This document shows, piece by piece, positions 19,009 to 28,694 of a DNA stretch of 64,000 nt; position 1 is the first letter of the stretch; each line of letters begins with the position of its first letter. The notes under the pieces were generated by a model. The model worked only from the letters and a program-made list of their open reading frames with translations. It had not been told where the DNA came from and searched no databases. The stretch is from an uncultured Opitutia bacterium (lineage in GTDB: Bacteria > Verrucomicrobiota > Verrucomicrobiia > Opitutales > Opitutaceae). A program made the translations under genes and the position numbers. Location: contig CAITWF010000117.1 of assembly GCA_903896015.1 (NCBI GenBank), forward strand, positions 1 through 64,000, in the 5' to 3' direction.

Positions 19009-19620
19009 ATGGCTCGTTATACCGGCCCCACCACTCGCATCAGCCGCCGCTTCGGCCAGCACCTGCTCGGCTCCGGCAAGGCCCTCGAACGCCGCGGCTA
19101 TCCGCCCGGCCAGCACGGCCCCAAGCTCCGCCGCAAGCTCTCCGAATACGCCGTCGGCCTCAACGAAAAGCAGAAGCTCCGTTACATCTACGGCCTGCTC
19201 GAGCGCCAATTCCGCCGCGTGTTCGAAATCGCCAAGCGTGAGCGCGGCGTCACCGGCGAACGCTTCCTCCAGCTCCTTGAGACGCGTCTCGACAGCACGG
19301 TTTACCTCCTCGGTCTCGCGAAAAGCCGCGCCGCCGCGCGTCAGTTTGTGAATCACGGCCACATCCGCGTGAACGGTCACAAGGTCGACATCGCCTCCTA
19401 CAACGTCCAGTCCGGCGATGAGATCGAAGTGAAGAACACGCCCGCTTCGCGCCAGCTCGCCACGCGTTGCCTCGAGGAAAATCGCATTCGTAATGTCCCC
19501 GGCTGGCTCACCATGAACGCCGAGACCTTCAAGGCCACCGTCGTCCGCCTCCCCACGCGCGAGGAAATGACGCAGGACATCAACGAACAGCTCATCGTCG
19601 AATTCTACTCGCGCTTCTGA
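19009..19620 (+). CDS. rpsD: 30S ribosomal protein S4
   Basis: S4 starts small-subunit assembly and in many bacteria represses the alpha operon. The 203 residues contain GKALERRGYPPGQHG, the S4 RNA-binding domain (ETRLDSTVYLLGLAKSRAAARQFVNHGHIRVNG is its run, about residues 92-124) and the C-terminal IVEFYSRF. No zinc cysteines are present at the N-terminus. It begins 43 bases after rpsK. Confidence 0.98.
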   Translation: MARYTGPTTRISRRFGQHLLGSGKALERRGYPPGQHGPKLRRKLSEYAVGLNEKQKLRYIYGLLERQFRRVFEIAKRERGVTGERFLQLLETRLDSTVYLLGLAKSRAAARQFVNHGHIRVNGHKVDIASYNVQSGDEIEVKNTPASRQLATRCLEENRIRNVPGWLTMNAETFKATVVRLPTREEMTQDINEQLIVEFYSRF

Positions 19621-19675
19621 GCCCTCTGCCTCGCAACTTATCTCCCTTTTTTTCTAACCGTCAGAGTTCATCACC

Positions 19676-20677
19676 ATGCCAAAACGCCTCGGAAAGTTCG
19701 AACTCCCCAGCAAGCTCACCAAGGTTGAGGAAGGCGCCACGCCGACCTACGCCAAGTTCATCGCCGAGCCCTTTGAGGCCGGCTATGGCCACACCGTCGG
19801 CAACTCGCTCCGCCGCGTGCTTCTCTCTTCCATTGAGGGCGCCGCGATCTCCTCGATCAAAATCGACGGGGTGAACCACGAGTTCCAGTCGATCGATGGC
19901 GTCGTCGAAGACGTCACCGACATCGTCCTCAACCTGAAGAAGATTCTCATCGTCTCGACCAAGCGCGAGCCGATCAACCTTCTCATCAAGGTCAACAAGA
20001 CGGGTGCTGTCACCGCTGCCGATATCCAGGCCGATGCCAACATCACCATCGTCAATCCGGACCAAGTCATCTGCACGCTCGACCACAAGAAGGCCTTCGA
20101 AGCCGAGATCGAGATCAAGACCGGCCGCGGCTACTATCCCGGTGAAGCGAACAAGAAGGAAGAGCAGGCCATCGGCGTCATCCCGATCGACTCGCTGTTC
20201 TCTCCCGTTCGCCTCGTGAAATACGCCGTCGAAGCGACGCGCGTTGGCCAGATCACCGACTACGACAAGCTCATCCTCGAAGTATGGACCGACGGCCGCA
20301 TCACTCCGGACGATGCCCTCAAGCAGTCCGCCTCGATCCTCAAGCATCACCTCGACGTGTTCGATCGCGTTTCACAGGAAGAATACGAGTTCGAGAACCA
20401 GCAGTCCGAGGTCAGCGAAGAGCAGAACAAGCTCCGCAAGCTCCTCAACATGTCGGTCAACGAAATCGAGCTTTCCGTCCGTGCGGCGAATTGCTTGAAC
20501 AACGCGAACATCACCACCGTCGGCGAACTCGCGATGAAGACCGAGCAGGAGATGCTCAAGTATCGCAACTTCGGCAAAAAGTCCCTCAACGAAATCAAGG
20601 AGAAGCTCGAAGCTCTCGGCCTGTCATTGGGCATGAAGTTCGACGAACGCCTCCTCGACACCAAGAAGGAAGCCTGA
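19676..20677 (+). CDS. rpoA: RNA polymerase alpha subunit
   Basis: Alpha dimerises to start polymerase assembly and reads UP elements and activators. The N-terminal domain has GYGHTVGNSLRRVLLSSIEGAAI (about residues 38-60). The C-terminal domain has the helix-hairpin-helix NEIELSVRAANCLNNANITTVGEL and NFGKKSLNEIKEKLEALGLSLGM. At 333 residues it is normal. It lies between rpsD and rplQ as usual. The 92-base spacer to rplQ contains two copies of GTCCGGAT (20707-20714 and 20729-20736). Confidence 0.98.
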   Translation: MPKRLGKFELPSKLTKVEEGATPTYAKFIAEPFEAGYGHTVGNSLRRVLLSSIEGAAISSIKIDGVNHEFQSIDGVVEDVTDIVLNLKKILIVSTKREPINLLIKVNKTGAVTAADIQADANITIVNPDQVICTLDHKKAFEAEIEIKTGRGYYPGEANKKEEQAIGVIPIDSLFSPVRLVKYAVEATRVGQITDYDKLILEVWTDGRITPDDALKQSASILKHHLDVFDRVSQEEYEFENQQSEVSEEQNKLRKLLNMSVNEIELSVRAANCLNNANITTVGELAMKTEQEMLKYRNFGKKSLNEIKEKLEALGLSLGMKFDERLLDTKKEA

Positions 20678-20769
20678 GTCAGAAAACCAATTTCGGCACT
20701 CGCGCCGTCCGGATCGCGCCACGCTGCGGTCCGGATTGCCGATCGGGCGCCGCCTAAAAACCAAATCCA

Positions 20770-21276
20770 ATGCGTCATAATAAACACCACGCCTCCCTCG
20801 GCGTTACCGTCGAGCATCGCCGTGCGATGATGTCCAATCTGGCCGCCGCGCTCATCACGCACGGCCGGATCGAGACCACGCTCACCAAGGCGAAGGCCCT
20901 CCGTCCCTTCATTGAAAAAGTCATCACCAAGGCAAAGAAAGCCGCGGCGAAGACCGAAAAGAAAGATGCGATCCATCTTCGCCGCCTCGCGCTCAGCGAC
21001 GTGCGCGATGAGACCGCGATCACCAAGCTGTTCAACGAAACCCACAAGGAATTCGCGAACCGCAGCGGTGGTTACACCCGTATCTACAAACTCGGCCAGC
21101 AGCGCCAGGGCGACGCTGCCGAGATGGCGCTCATCGAGTTCGTAAAGGCCGACGACCCGGGCTACAAGAAGTCGAAGGGCAAGAAGGCCGCGAAGGGCAA
21201 GAAGGCGAAAGCCGAGACGCCCGCCGCTCCCGCTGCCGAAGCCGCTCCGGCGCCTGCGCCCGAGACGAAGAGCTAA
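20770..21276 (+). CDS. rplQ: 50S ribosomal protein L17 with basic/Ala-rich tail
   Basis: L17 sits near the tunnel exit of the large subunit. The core (residues 1 to about 125) has MRHNKHHASLGVTVEHRRAMM, LITHGRIETTLTKAKALRPF and GGYTRIYKLGQQRQGDAAEMALIEF. The last 40 or so residues are a lineage-type addition, first Lys-rich then Ala/Pro-rich, giving 168 residues. It closes the ribosomal cluster; a strong terminator follows 25 bases after the stop. Confidence 0.98.
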   Translation: MRHNKHHASLGVTVEHRRAMMSNLAAALITHGRIETTLTKAKALRPFIEKVITKAKKAAAKTEKKDAIHLRRLALSDVRDETAITKLFNETHKEFANRSGGYTRIYKLGQQRQGDAAEMALIEFVKADDPGYKKSKGKKAAKGKKAKAETPAAPAAEAAPAPAPETKS

Positions 21277-21300
21277 TCGCTTTTCATCACACTTGAATCA

Positions 21301-21330
21301 AACGCGCCGAATAAACTTCGGCGCGTTTTT
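21301..21330 (+). terminator. Rho-independent terminator of the ribosomal cluster
   Basis: AACGCGCCGA (21301-21310) and TCGGCGCGTT (21318-21327) form a perfect 10-bp stem around ATAAACT, followed by a T run that continues TTTTCTTTTTC. It ends the rpsL-rplQ cluster. Confidence 0.9.
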
Positions 21331-21374
21331 CTTTTTCAGCGGTCATTCTTTCCGCACACTGTTGTTCCGCTGCC

Positions 21375-21602
21375 ATGCTCGACCTCACCGCCGCCGTCGT
21401 CCTTTACTGCGTCCTCGTGGGCGCAGTCGTAGTCGGACTTTGGCTCTGGTATGATCGCCGCGATCACCGGAGCTTTGAGGCGGAGCGGCGCAAGACGACG
21501 TTTCACTGCATCCGCTGCGATGCGCTCTATTCGGCCCCCGCCGGCACCGAACTCTGCCGCTGCCCGAAGTGCGGCCACGAAAATGTGCGGCTAAAATTTT
21601 AG
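21375..21602 (+). CDS. Small membrane-anchored zinc-ribbon protein
   Basis: The 75 residues consist of one hydrophobic helix (about residues 5-25, LTAAVVLYCVLVGAVVVG) followed by a basic linker and two cysteine pairs, CIRC (about 45-48) and CPKC (about 63-66), spaced as in a zinc ribbon. The ribbon should face the cytoplasm if the charged linker stays inside. Similar single-helix zinc-ribbon proteins are common and uncharacterised. It begins 44 bases after the ribosomal terminator and its stop codon overlaps that of the opposite gene. No function is assigned. Confidence 0.7.
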   Translation: MLDLTAAVVLYCVLVGAVVVGLWLWYDRRDHRSFEAERRKTTFHCIRCDALYSAPAGTELCRCPKCGHENVRLKF

Positions 21603-22372
21603 CGATCGGTGATCGCTCCCGCAGCCCATAGGATGCCGTTGCGCAGCAGGCGCTGAAACGATGCGCTTTTGAAATCCTCCGGTGTGCCGAGAGAGGTGAA
21701 GAAAGTTTTGCCGCCGTCGCTCCGCGCAAACGTCCACGCAATCGGCTCAGTCGGTTGATCGGGAATCGCTCCGATCAGCAATGGTTTCGCTCCGGCCTGC
21801 AGTGGGCTTACTTTGTAGAACCAGGCGGCGGAATCGAATGGCAGCGTCAGGTTGCGCAAAATCGGATCGTCTCTTGTTGCTGGCGTGATGTGCGTGATCG
21901 GCCCGTGGCCGTGATGGCCCGTATAGTGCCCGCCGATCACCTGGGCATCCCATTCGGGCCAGTCGGCGAATCCCGGCTCGGGCTTTTTGCTGCCCGTGAG
22001 TGAGAACGCGTGACAGGCCGTGCGAATTCCGACCACCGGTTTACCGGCGGCGACATAGCTCCGAATCACCTCCAACTGAGTGGTGGGCGGCGTGTGCCGC
22101 CGCACGCTGATGAGGAGCACGTCGGCATCTGTGACTTCGCTCATCCTGTCGAATGCGCCGCCGCCCGGTTCGGGTGAAGCACTGACGACGACGATGCGGA
22201 ACTCTTTTGCGAGAAACGTCGCCGCAAATTCCGGTAGCGATTTCGCCGTGTCGTATTCCGGCTCTGCGATGAGCATCACCAGTTTTTTCCTCGGGTCTTG
22301 CGCATCTGCCGCGAGCGCGAGCGCCGCCGCGAAAAAAAACGCCAGCCCGCCGAGTATGGATCGCAATTTCAT
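21599..22372 (-). CDS. Exported ThuA-like protein
   Basis: The ThuA fold resembles class-I glutamine amidotransferases and is found in carbohydrate-related proteins, often exported in Planctomycetes and Verrucomicrobia. A signal peptide ([22 protein letters not shown]) begins at 22372; an upstream ATG at 22390 would add six residues. Family traits seen are [32 protein letters not shown], the [11 protein letters not shown] metal-like region and a late [15 protein letters not shown]. It is 257 residues long, diverges from guaA and is convergent with the zinc-ribbon gene. The substrate is unknown. Confidence 0.85.
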   Translation of the reverse strand: MKLRSILGGLAFFFAAALALAADAQDPRKKLVMLIAEPEYDTAKSLPEFAATFLAKEFRIVVVSASPEPGGGAFDRMSEVTDADVLLISVRRHTPPTTQLEVIRSYVAAGKPVVGIRTACHAFSLTGSKKPEPGFADWPEWDAQVIGGHYTGHHGHGPITHITPATRDDPILRNLTLPFDSAAWFYKVSPLQAGAKPLLIGAIPDQPTEPIAWTFARSDGGKTFFTSLGTPEDFKSASFQRLLRNGILWAAGAITDR

Positions 22373-22489
22373 TGTGCCTGTTTCAGACAAATCGCCGCGG
22401 CGGGCAACACCGGTCTGCCTCTCGCTGCCACAATCGCACTTGCCGTCGCGCGGTGGTTCACGTTCTGCTTCTCGTTCCCTTTCGCGCTC

Positions 22490-24031
22490 ATGCCACAGAC
22501 CATCGCCGTCCTAGACTTCGGTTCGCAACTCACGCAGGTCATCGCGCGCCGCATCCGCGAGTGTCAGGTTTACTCGAAGATCTACCACTTCTCGACGCCA
22601 GCGGCGAAGCTTCGCGAGGACGGCGTTGTCGGCATCATCCTCTCCGGCGGGCCGCAGAGCGTTTATGCGAAGGCGGCGCCGCACCCTGATCGTGCCATCT
22701 TCGATCTCGGTGTACCGGTACTGGGCATTTGCTATGGCGTGCAGCTCATGGGCCATCACCTCGGCGGTCATGTCGCGCACAGTAAGGCCCGCGAATACGG
22801 CCACGGCCACCTCACGATTCAGAAGCCGGGAAAGCTTTTCGCCGGCCTCCCGAAAAAACTCCGCGTGTGGAATTCCCACGGGGACAAACTCACGAAACTC
22901 CCGCCCGGCTTTCGCGAGATTGGGACGACCGACAACTCGCCCTACGCTGCGATCGAGGATACGAAGCGCGGGTTTTACGGCATCCAGTTTCACCCGGAAG
23001 TCTTCCACACCGAGCGCGGCGTGGACATGATCCGCAACTTCCTCCTCGGCGTCTGCGGTGCGAAGCAGGATTGGACCACGAAAGATTTCATCTCGCAATC
23101 GGTCGCTGAAATTCGTGCGCAAGTCGGCAAGGGCCGTGTGATTCTCGGACTTTCAGGCGGCGTCGATTCCTCCGTCGCCGCGGCACTGCTGCACAAGGCG
23201 ATCGGCAAGCAGTTGACCTGCGTCTTTGTCGACAACGGCCTTCTCCGCAAAGGCGAGCGCGACTACGTCCAGCAACTCTACGGCAAACATTTTCACATCG
23301 ATCTGCGCGTCGTCGACGCGTCGAAACTCTTTCTCCGCCGACTTAAGGGTATCAGCGAGCCCGAGCAAAAACGCAAAATCATCGGCCGCACCTTCGTCGA
23401 GGTCTTTGAAAAGTCGCTGAAATCGATCAAGGGCAGCGCCGAGTTTCTCGCGCAGGGCACGCTTTATCCCGACGTAATCGAGAGCGTTTCGATCGGCAAC
23501 AATCCCGCCTCGCTGATCAAGACTCACCACAACGTTGGCGGCCTGCCCGCGCGCATGAAGCTCAAGCTCGTTGAGCCGCTGCGCCAGCTCTTCAAGGACG
23601 AGGTGCGGCGCGTCGGTGAGGCGCTCGGCCTCCCGAAGGAAGTGGTTTGGCGCCAGCCCTTTCCCGGCCCCGGCCTCGGCGTCCGCGTGATGGGCGACAT
23701 CACCGCCGACAAGCTCGAGATTCTCCGCAATGCCGACTTCGTGCTGCAGGACGAGATGATGGCCTCCGGCTATTACTACAAAGTCTGGCAATCGTTCTGC
23801 GTTTTTCTCCCTGTGAAAACCGTCGGCGTTTTCGGCGACGAGCGCACCTACGACTACGTGATCGCCATCCGCGTGGTGGAGAGCACGGACGCGATGACGG
23901 CCGACTGGGCGAAGCTGCCGCACGAACTCCTCCAAAAGGTCTCCAGCCGCATCACCAATGAGGTGAGGGGAGTGGGTCGCGTGGTCTTTGACATCAGTTC
24001 AAAACCGCCCGCGACGATCGAGTGGGAGTGA
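22490..24031 (+). CDS. guaA: GMP synthase (glutamine-hydrolysing)
   Basis: GuaA converts XMP to GMP using ammonia taken from glutamine. The amidotransferase domain (about residues 1-190) has the nucleophile Cys in GICYGVQ and the His/Glu pair in QFHPEV. The ATP-pyrophosphatase domain has the P-loop SGGVDSS. The dimerisation domain ends KPPATIEWE. The start [16 protein letters not shown] at 22490 gives 513 residues, the usual length; the frame is open upstream but that part is not conserved. No purine riboswitch is seen in the 117 bases shared with the divergent ThuA-like gene. Confidence 0.98.
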   Translation: MPQTIAVLDFGSQLTQVIARRIRECQVYSKIYHFSTPAAKLREDGVVGIILSGGPQSVYAKAAPHPDRAIFDLGVPVLGICYGVQLMGHHLGGHVAHSKAREYGHGHLTIQKPGKLFAGLPKKLRVWNSHGDKLTKLPPGFREIGTTDNSPYAAIEDTKRGFYGIQFHPEVFHTERGVDMIRNFLLGVCGAKQDWTTKDFISQSVAEIRAQVGKGRVILGLSGGVDSSVAAALLHKAIGKQLTCVFVDNGLLRKGERDYVQQLYGKHFHIDLRVVDASKLFLRRLKGISEPEQKRKIIGRTFVEVFEKSLKSIKGSAEFLAQGTLYPDVIESVSIGNNPASLIKTHHNVGGLPARMKLKLVEPLRQLFKDEVRRVGEALGLPKEVVWRQPFPGPGLGVRVMGDITADKLEILRNADFVLQDEMMASGYYYKVWQSFCVFLPVKTVGVFGDERTYDYVIAIRVVESTDAMTADWAKLPHELLQKVSSRITNEVRGVGRVVFDISSKPPATIEWE

Positions 24032-24092
24032 GCGGAAAATTTTGCATCGGCGGGCTTTTCTCCGGGGCGAGTTTCGTGTAAGTTTTTCTCTC

Positions 24093-24869
24093 ATGACTTT
24101 GTTTTCATTCCGTCTGGTTCCCGTCGCCACACTCGCATTGATTCTAGTAGCGAACGTGGGCGCCGTGGATTCGGCGCAGGCCGAGCCCGCCATCGTCGCG
24201 AAGGCCCGTGCGTTCGTCGGCGCGGAAGCCGCACTCAACGCGGTGAAGTCCGTCCATTTTGTCGGCTCGCTCACCACCGGCGATTCGGCCGATCCGACCA
24301 AGTCGGCCCGCGCCACCATCGAGATTTTTTTTCAGGCTCCGGACCGGCAGCGCATTCAGGCGACGTCGGAGAAGACCATCGAGGTCACTGCGCTCGATGG
24401 CTACGAGGCGTGGAGCCGCGTGCAGGATGCCGCGGATTCCAAGAAGTGGCGCCTCAGCCTGCTCGGCGCAAATGAGATTCGGCGTCTCCGCGCCAATACG
24501 TGGGAAAGCCTCGCATTTTACCGGGGGATCGAAAGCCATGGCGGCCACATCGAGGACTTGGGCACGGTCCAAACGGAAGGCCTGACCTGCGCGAAACTCG
24601 CTTTTATCTACGACCACAACATCGTTTTTTACCGCTACCTTGACGCGGCGACGGGCCGGCTCGTCTACACGGAGAACGAAGCGGGCAGCACCCAGCGTGA
24701 ACAAGGCACCCTTGTGGTGAACGGAATCCGGTTTCCGCAATCGATCATTACGACCACCAACAAAGCCGATGGGCACGTGCAGACCGTCATACTCACGTTC
24801 GACAAGGTCATCGTCAACGAGGCGATGCCCGCAAGCCTTTTTGCCGTGCCCAGCCCGACGGCGAAATAA
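24093..24869 (+). CDS. Exported protein, LolA/outer-membrane-lipoprotein-sorting-like
   Basis: A signal peptide (MTLFSFRLVPVATLALILVA, cleavage near AQA-EP) is followed by about 230 residues in a repeating beta pattern. The layout 'AVKSVHFVGSL', 'ATIEIFFQAPDRQRIQ', 'TALDGYEAWSR' and 'FDKVIVNEAMPASLFAVP' is typical of the half-barrel LolA/LolB superfamily, whose members carry lipids or lipoproteins across the periplasm. It is not close enough to call LolA itself. The start at 24093 was chosen for the signal peptide. It lies between guaA and hisD with no clear partner. Confidence 0.65.
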   Translation: MTLFSFRLVPVATLALILVANVGAVDSAQAEPAIVAKARAFVGAEAALNAVKSVHFVGSLTTGDSADPTKSARATIEIFFQAPDRQRIQATSEKTIEVTALDGYEAWSRVQDAADSKKWRLSLLGANEIRRLRANTWESLAFYRGIESHGGHIEDLGTVQTEGLTCAKLAFIYDHNIVFYRYLDAATGRLVYTENEAGSTQREQGTLVVNGIRFPQSIITTTNKADGHVQTVILTFDKVIVNEAMPASLFAVPSPTAK

Positions 24870-24877
24870 TTTTTCGC

Positions 24878-24899
24878 GCGCCGCCGTTTCGCGCGGCGC
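24878..24899 (+). other. Hairpin between the LolA-like gene and hisD
   Basis: GCGCCGC (24878-24884) and GCGGCGC (24893-24899) are exact inverted copies around an 8-base loop, 13 bases before the hisD start. There is no T tract. It could be a weak terminator for the gene before, or mask the hisD start region. No leader peptide with repeated His codons is visible. Confidence 0.3.
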
Positions 24900-24911
24900 C
24901 TCCCCCGGACC

Positions 24912-26204
24912 ATGCGCACACTCCACCACGCTTCCAAGGATTTTGCCGGCGAACTCTCCGCGTTTTGCCGCGCGGCCGGTGCGTCGCCCGAAATCTCCGC
25001 GTCGGTCGCGGCCATCCTCGCCGACGTGCGCCAGCGCGGCGACGAGGCCGTCAGCTATTACGCCGCGAAGTTCGACGGCGCTAAACTCCGCGGCCGCGAC
25101 TTCCCCGTGAAGCCCGCCGATCTTGCCGCCGCGGCCAAACGCCTCCCCAAGGCCGAGCACCGCGCGCTCGTCGAGGCTCACGCGAGCATCGCTCATTTTC
25201 ACAAGAAGGCGCTCCCGGAAAACTGGACCGCCAAGAACAAACACGGCGCCCTCGTCGGCGAAAAATTCGATCCGATCCGGCGTGTGGGCCTCTACATTCC
25301 CGGTGGCCAGGTGCCGCTCGTCTCGACGGTGCTCATGACCGCGACGCTCGCGAAGATCGCCGGCTGCCCGGAGATTGTGGCTTTCACGCCCTCCAACGCC
25401 GACGGCAAAGTCGCCGACGGCGTGCTGGCGGCGCTGCACCTCGTGGGCGTGACCGAAGTTTACCGCGTCGGCGGCGTGCAGGCGATCGGTGCGATGGCCT
25501 ACGGCACGACGACAATCCAGCCGGTCGACAAAATCTTCGGTCCGGGCAATGCCTATGTCTGTGAGGCGAAGCGCCAAGTCTTTGGCACGGTGGGCGTCGA
25601 TTCGCTCCCCGGCCCCAGCGAGGTGATGATCATCGCCGACGAGACGGCAAAACCGGCGTTTGTCGCGGCCGACTTGCTCGCGCAGGCGGAGCACGGATCG
25701 GGTCGCGAAAAAATCTACCTCGCTGCCACGTCCGCCGAAATCATTACCGCCGTCTCCTCGGAAATTCGCACGCAGCTTCAAATCCTCTCGCGCAGCGAAA
25801 AAACGCAGCGTGTCCTCGACGATGGTTTCCTTGCGATCGAGGTGAAGTCGCTCGCGCATGCCGCAGAAATCGCTAACTATATTGCGCCCGAGCACCTCGA
25901 GCTGATCGTGGCCGAGCCCGCCGTGATGAAACTCACCGCCGCGATCACGACCGCCGGCGCGATTATGGTCGGCAACCACACGCCGACTGCGCTGGGCGAT
26001 TTCGTCGCCGGTCCGAGTCACGTGCTGCCGACGGCGCGTGCGTCGCGTTTCAGCAGCGGATTGCGCGTCGCCGATTTCATGCGCCGCACGAGCCTCATTC
26101 GCTACGATCGCGGCAGCGTGCGCAAAGCCGATCCGATCGTGGCCGCGTTTGCCTCGATGGAGAAACTCGATGCGCATGGTCGCTCGGTGAGGATTCGGAC
26201 GTGA
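24912..26204 (+). CDS. hisD: Histidinol dehydrogenase
   Basis: HisD oxidises L-histidinol to L-histidine in two NAD-dependent steps, the end of histidine synthesis. The signature GPGNAYVCEAKRQVFGTVGVD and PGPSEVMIIAD are present, as are the zinc-site elements QAEHGSGRE and the HxxPTALGDFVAGPSHVLPT region. The length of 430 residues is normal. It starts a compact cluster, overlapping hisC by 4 bases (GTGA). Confidence 0.97.
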   Translation: MRTLHHASKDFAGELSAFCRAAGASPEISASVAAILADVRQRGDEAVSYYAAKFDGAKLRGRDFPVKPADLAAAAKRLPKAEHRALVEAHASIAHFHKKALPENWTAKNKHGALVGEKFDPIRRVGLYIPGGQVPLVSTVLMTATLAKIAGCPEIVAFTPSNADGKVADGVLAALHLVGVTEVYRVGGVQAIGAMAYGTTTIQPVDKIFGPGNAYVCEAKRQVFGTVGVDSLPGPSEVMIIADETAKPAFVAADLLAQAEHGSGREKIYLAATSAEIITAVSSEIRTQLQILSRSEKTQRVLDDGFLAIEVKSLAHAAEIANYIAPEHLELIVAEPAVMKLTAAITTAGAIMVGNHTPTALGDFVAGPSHVLPTARASRFSSGLRVADFMRRTSLIRYDRGSVRKADPIVAAFASMEKLDAHGRSVRIRT

Positions 26205-27310
26205 AGCCGGCTGATCTCTCGCTCCCGCACGTCGCGAAGCTCCACGCCTACACGCCCGGCCTCCAACCCACCGAGCCGGGATGGGTGAAGCTCAACACTA
26301 ACGAGTTTCCCTACCCACCGAGCCCGCGCGTCGCCGAGGCGCTGCGGCGCGAGATCGGGGAAGACGCCGCGTCGCTCCGGCTTTACCCAAATCCGAAAAG
26401 CACGCCGCTGCGGACCGCGGTCGCGAAGCTTCACGGACTCGGCGAGGAAAATGTCGTCATCGGCAACGGCTCCGACGACATCCTGAACCTTCTCGTTCGC
26501 GCATTCTGTGCGCCCGACTCCGCGGTGGGCTTTACCCTGCCGAGCTACTCGCTCTACCCCGTGCTCGTCGAAATTCAGGACGGTCGAACCAACATCATCG
26601 AGTTCGAGCGATCGATGCGGCTGCCGATCGAGAAGATCGCGGCCTCGAGCGCGCGGGCGTTTTTTCTCACGTCACCCAACGCGCCGACCGGCGTCGCGTT
26701 CGCAAATTCCGATCTGGAAAAGATTCTAGGCTCGTTTCGCGGCTTGCTCGTCGTCGATGAGGCGTATGCGCCGTTTGCGGAAGAAAACGCCGTGTCGCTT
26801 CTCGCGCACTATCCGAATCTTGTCGTCGTCCGCACTCTCTCCAAAGCCTACGCGCTCGCGGGCATCCGCGTCGGCTACGCCCTCGCGCATTCCGAGATCA
26901 TTGATCTGATCGATCGCGTGCGTGACAGCTACAACGTCAACCGCCTCTCGCAGGCCGCCGCCCTCGCCGCGCTCGGCGATCAAGCCTACTACGAAAGCGT
27001 CGTCGCGAAAGTGAAGGCCACGCGCGATCGTGCGATCGCGGATTGCGTTTCGCGGCGCGGCTGGTTCACCTATCCGTCGCAGGCCAATTTCATTTTCACC
27101 GAGCCGAAAAACGCCCGCGGCGAGGCCGGCCCCGTGGTTTCGAAGAGCGCATACAGTTTCCTTACTTCGCGGAAGGTTCTTGTGCGGCACTTCCCGGGTC
27201 ACGCCTTGACCGCGCCGTTCCTGCGCATCAGCGTCGGCACGGATGCCGAAATGGCAGTCCTCAGCGAATCACTCGACGCATGGCAAAAAGCTCCCCTTCA
27301 AAACGCTTAA
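26201..27310 (+). CDS. hisC: Histidinol-phosphate aminotransferase
   Basis: HisC is a PLP enzyme that makes histidinol phosphate from imidazole acetol phosphate. Typical class-I/II aminotransferase features in 369 residues: [19 protein letters not shown], the SPNAPTG loop, VVDEAYAPF, the PLP lysine in [16 protein letters not shown] and a C-terminal LRISVGT. It begins with GTG inside the hisD stop, and its last 31 bases overlap the start of hisB in another frame. Confidence 0.96.
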   Translation: MKPADLSLPHVAKLHAYTPGLQPTEPGWVKLNTNEFPYPPSPRVAEALRREIGEDAASLRLYPNPKSTPLRTAVAKLHGLGEENVVIGNGSDDILNLLVRAFCAPDSAVGFTLPSYSLYPVLVEIQDGRTNIIEFERSMRLPIEKIAASSARAFFLTSPNAPTGVAFANSDLEKILGSFRGLLVVDEAYAPFAEENAVSLLAHYPNLVVVRTLSKAYALAGIRVGYALAHSEIIDLIDRVRDSYNVNRLSQAAALAALGDQAYYESVVAKVKATRDRAIADCVSRRGWFTYPSQANFIFTEPKNARGEAGPVVSKSAYSFLTSRKVLVRHFPGHALTAPFLRISVGTDAEMAVLSESLDAWQKAPLQNA

Positions 27311-27912
27311 CCCGCCGTGGCACGGACCGCGCGGCCACCGTCTCGCGCAAAACCGCCGAGACAGACATCGTGCTGTCACTCGCACTCGACGGCACCGGCC
27401 AATCGAAAATCGAGACGGGCGTGCCCTTCTTCGATCACATGCTTTCGCTGTTCGCCAAGCACGGCCTGTTCGATCTCACCGTGAAGGCGAAGGGCGACAC
27501 TGACGTCGACTATCACCACACCGTCGAAGACGTCGGCCTCGTGCTCGGGCAGGCATTTAAGGAAGCACTGGGCGATAAGGTCGGTATCAAGCGCTACGGC
27601 TTCTTCATTCTCCCGATGGACGAATCGCTCGCGCGGATCGTCGTCGATGTCGGCGGGCGGCCGCACTTGGTTTACCAAGCGGAGGCGCCGACGATGTTCG
27701 TGCGCGATTTCAACATCGTGCTCGTGAAGGAATTTTGCCGCGCGTTCAGCAACGCGCTCGGTGCCAATCTCCACGTCCAGTTGGTCTACGGCGAAGAGCC
27801 GCACCACGTCGCCGAAGCGATCTTCAAGTGCCTCGCCCGTGCGCTCGATGTCGCCACGCAAATTGAGCCGCGCGCAGCCGATCAGTTGCCCTCGACGAAG
27901 GGGAAAATCTAG
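27280..27912 (+). CDS. hisB: Imidazoleglycerol-phosphate dehydratase
   Basis: HisB dehydrates imidazoleglycerol phosphate to imidazole acetol phosphate. The manganese-binding motifs [10 protein letters not shown] and [11 protein letters not shown] are both present, and [10 protein letters not shown] opens the fold. This is the single-function form with no phosphatase domain. The start ATG at 27280, inside the hisC tail, gives 210 residues with a basic N-terminal extension of about 20. The reading frame is open further upstream, but those residues are antisense-like and not conserved. Confidence 0.96.
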   Translation: MAKSSPSKRLTRRGTDRAATVSRKTAETDIVLSLALDGTGQSKIETGVPFFDHMLSLFAKHGLFDLTVKAKGDTDVDYHHTVEDVGLVLGQAFKEALGDKVGIKRYGFFILPMDESLARIVVDVGGRPHLVYQAEAPTMFVRDFNIVLVKEFCRAFSNALGANLHVQLVYGEEPHHVAEAIFKCLARALDVATQIEPRAADQLPSTKGKI

Positions 27913-27939
27913 CCGCGCGGCCCGCGCGCTCCGTTTCCC

Positions 27940-28569
27940 ATGGCTGCGACGATCGCTGTCATCGATACCGGCATCTGCAACCTCCGCAGCGTCACCAAGG
28001 CGCTCGAAGCCGTCGGCGCGTCGATTCAAGTCGTGCGGTCGCCGGCCGAAGTTGCGGCGGCGAACGCTCGCGGGCTCGTGCTGCCCGGAGTCGGTGCGTT
28101 GCGCGACTGCGTGGCGTCGCTGCGCGCCTCAAAACTCGATGTGGTCGTCCGCGATTGGATCGGCGCCGATAAACCGTTCCTGGGCGTGTGCCTCGGAATG
28201 CAGGCGTTATTCGAACATTCGGAGGAGGGCGACATTACGGGACTCGGAATTTTTCCCGGCAAGGTCGTGCGCTTCCGTCGCCCGCCCGAGTTCAAGATCC
28301 CGCACATGGGCTGGAATACCGTGCGCTTCGTGCAGCGCGGCACGGCGTTACAGGCCGGCCTGGGCGACGCCGACGAGAACTTCTATTTTGTCCACAGCTT
28401 TTACTGTGTGCCATCCGATCCGAAGCTCGTGCTCGCGGAGTGCGATTACGGCGGGGTGATCTGTGCTGCGATCGGTCGCGGCCGGGTGTTTGCCACGCAG
28501 TTTCACCCCGAGAAAAGCCAGGCGAAGGGGCTGCACGTTTACCGCAACTTCGCCGCGACGGCCGTCTGA
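27940..28569 (+). CDS. hisH: Imidazole glycerol phosphate synthase, glutaminase subunit
   Basis: HisH releases ammonia from glutamine for HisF, which closes the imidazole ring. The catalytic triad of class-I amidotransferases is visible: Cys in GVCLGMQALF, and His and Glu in QFHPEKSQ. N-terminal features IDTGICNLRSVTKALEAVG and LPGVGALRDC fit the family. At 209 residues it is full length. hisA and hisF, which usually follow, are not here; citrate synthase comes next. Confidence 0.96.
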   Translation: MAATIAVIDTGICNLRSVTKALEAVGASIQVVRSPAEVAAANARGLVLPGVGALRDCVASLRASKLDVVVRDWIGADKPFLGVCLGMQALFEHSEEGDITGLGIFPGKVVRFRRPPEFKIPHMGWNTVRFVQRGTALQAGLGDADENFYFVHSFYCVPSDPKLVLAECDYGGVICAAIGRGRVFATQFHPEKSQAKGLHVYRNFAATAV

Positions 28570-28609
28570 GGTTTATTGCGGCCGGTAACGGATTCTAACC
28601 TTGGCCAGC

Positions 28610-28630
28610 CCGCGGGCTAATTTCCCGCGG
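28610..28630 (+). other. GC-rich hairpin between hisH and the citrate synthase gene
   Basis: CCGCGGG (28610-28616) and CCCGCGG (28624-28630) are exact inverted copies around CTAATTT, in the 125-base space between the two genes. The four bases that follow are A, not T, so it is a poor terminator on the plus strand. It may mark the end of the his transcript or lie in the citrate synthase leader. Confidence 0.3.
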
Positions 28631-28694
28631 AAAATCTCAGCCAGCCGAGAGTTTGCTTTGCAAGCGGCCCGGATTTGGCTTCGCTCGCCGAGTT

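Noticed and set aside
20707-20736. Two copies of GTCCGGAT in the rpoA-rplQ spacer as a regulatory site
   Set aside because: The copies are short and the spacer is GC-rich; without comparison to relatives they are not distinguishable from chance.
22298-22489. 64-codon upstream extension of guaA
   Set aside because: The extension is antisense to the ThuA-like gene and not part of the family; [11 protein letters not shown] at 22490 matches the GuaA N-terminus.
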